A stretch of 5,805 nt of DNA, from assembly GCA_025350085.1 (NCBI GenBank), contig JANXYI010000181.1, positions 1 to 5,805 on the forward strand, in the 5' to 3' direction. Below the pieces are notes generated by a model. That model ran no database searches. It worked only from the letters and a program-made list of their open reading frames with translations, and had not been told where the DNA came from. A program made the translations under genes and the position numbers. The stretch is from Deltaproteobacteria bacterium. GTDB taxonomy: Bacteria; Desulfobacterota; Desulfovibrionia; Desulfovibrionales; Desulfovibrionaceae. Below are positions 5,306 through 5,805 of this stretch, one piece after another (the stretch's first letter is position 1; every line of letters starts with the position of its first letter).

Positions 5306-5805
5306 ATGAGTCACCTGGATTACGAAATCAACAAGGAACTTGGAGAGTGCTATCTCTTCATGGGCGAGTTGGACAAGGCCGAGGGCTACTACCAGAAGGC
5401 CGCGTCCTCCAACGGGATCCACCCGGACCCGTACCTGGGATTGGCCACCATTGCCGTGCAGCGCGGCGATCTGACCAATGCCCTGGCCCTGTACTCCAAG
5501 GCCCACGGCATCGGCGCCACGGACAAAACTTTCGCCGGGATCGGCCTGGTCAAGATGGAGCTGGGGGAAAAGGCCGAGGCCTTCACCCTGTTCATCGAGG
5601 CCCTGAGCCACAACCCGGAGAATATGGTCGCGCTCTTGAGCCTCATCCGCCTCGGTCACGAGCTGGAAGAGCTTCAGGCAGTGGTCCCGCATCTGGAGAA
5701 CTACCTCTCCATCGACCCGGACAAGAGCGAGGTCCGCTACTCCCTGGCCGGCTGCATGGTCTGTCTCGACCGCAAGGACGAGGCCGTGGCCCAGCTTGAG
5801 CGCCT
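5306..5805 (+). CDS. Tetratricopeptide-repeat protein (partial, runs off the right edge)
   Basis: The first 166 codons are present; the C-terminus lies beyond the window. ATG at 5306-5308 has GGAGG five bases upstream, and the frame is closed upstream by a TGA at 5243. The protein begins MSHLDYEINKELGECYLFMG and shows helical pairs of TPR type. Three are clear, at about residues 7-38, 41-72 and 74-106, with small residues at the expected packing positions and Asn-Pro at 103-104. A degenerate fourth lies at 107-139 and the start of a fifth at 141 onward. No signal peptide or membrane segment is visible, so it is probably cytoplasmic or the N-terminal part of a larger protein. TPRs mediate protein-protein contact and give no specific function. 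Its divergence from flgB and its consensus sigma-54 promoter suggest a role tied to flagella, for example assembly or flagellin modification, but that is inference. Confidence 0.85.
   Translation, partial: MSHLDYEINKELGECYLFMGELDKAEGYYQKAASSNGIHPDPYLGLATIAVQRGDLTNALALYSKAHGIGATDKTFAGIGLVKMELGEKAEAFTLFIEALSHNPENMVALLSLIRLGHELEELQAVVPHLENYLSIDPDKSEVRYSLAGCMVCLDRKDEAVAQLER

Noticed and set aside
5135..5692. A 185-codon minus-strand open frame opposite the TPR gene
   Set aside because: It is antisense to TPR coding sequence and has no recognisable family pattern.
5242..5799. A 185-codon plus-strand open frame from ATG 5242
   Set aside because: It overlaps the TPR gene in another frame, is Arg/Gly/Pro-rich, and has no Shine-Dalgarno. 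The frame from 5306 gives clear TPR helices.
1..5805. A previously undescribed multi-gene system
   Set aside because: Seven of the eight genes are recognisable flagellar genes in a common order. Only the partial TPR gene lacks a known role, and one partial gene does not support claiming a new system.

Overview
This window holds the early part of a flagellar basal-body and export operon, read on the minus strand in the order flgB, flgC, fliE, fliF, fliG, fliH, fliI. A separate tetratricopeptide-repeat (TPR) gene diverges from it on the plus strand at the right-hand end. The DNA is GC-rich with strongly G/C-ending codons. Gene order, protein character and the sigma-54 promoters suggest a motile Gram-negative bacterium, most likely a Desulfovibrio-like member of the Desulfobacterota (former Deltaproteobacteria). 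That assignment is by recollection and was not searched.

Layout from right to left along the minus strand: a 327-base divergent control region (4979-5305), then flgB (4568-4978, proximal rod), flgC (4131-4568, proximal rod), fliE (3778-4104, MS-ring/rod adaptor), fliF (2128-3732, MS ring), fliG (1128-2126, rotor switch/torque protein), fliH (337-1141, export ATPase regulator, frame broken) and the N-terminal 115 codons of fliI (1-347, export ATPase, running off the left edge). Spacing is tight: flgB/flgC share one base, fliF/fliG are one base apart, fliG/fliH overlap by 14 bases and fliH/fliI by 11. This fits one translationally coupled transcript that builds the basal body from the inside out: MS ring and switch, export ATPase complex, then first rod subunits.

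Two observations stand out. First, fliH as written carries one extra base in a GGGG run at 831-834. The N-terminal 103 codons and C-terminal 164 codons are each intact but lie in different frames, and removing one base gives a normal 267-residue FliH. This is either a sequencing error or a real lesion. Second, the divergent control region carries a sigma-54 (-24/-12) promoter in each direction. TGGAACGCGAGTTGCT faces flgB, and TGGCACGCATGTTGCT, a consensus match, faces the TPR gene. The flgB promoter places transcription start downstream of the longest possible flgB start codon, so the shorter 136-residue FlgB is the likely product. The TPR gene is probably controlled together with flagellar assembly.

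I see no mobile element, tRNA/rRNA, CRISPR array or clearly new multi-gene system. The unexplained parts are the TPR gene's role and the layered repeats in the divergent control region.
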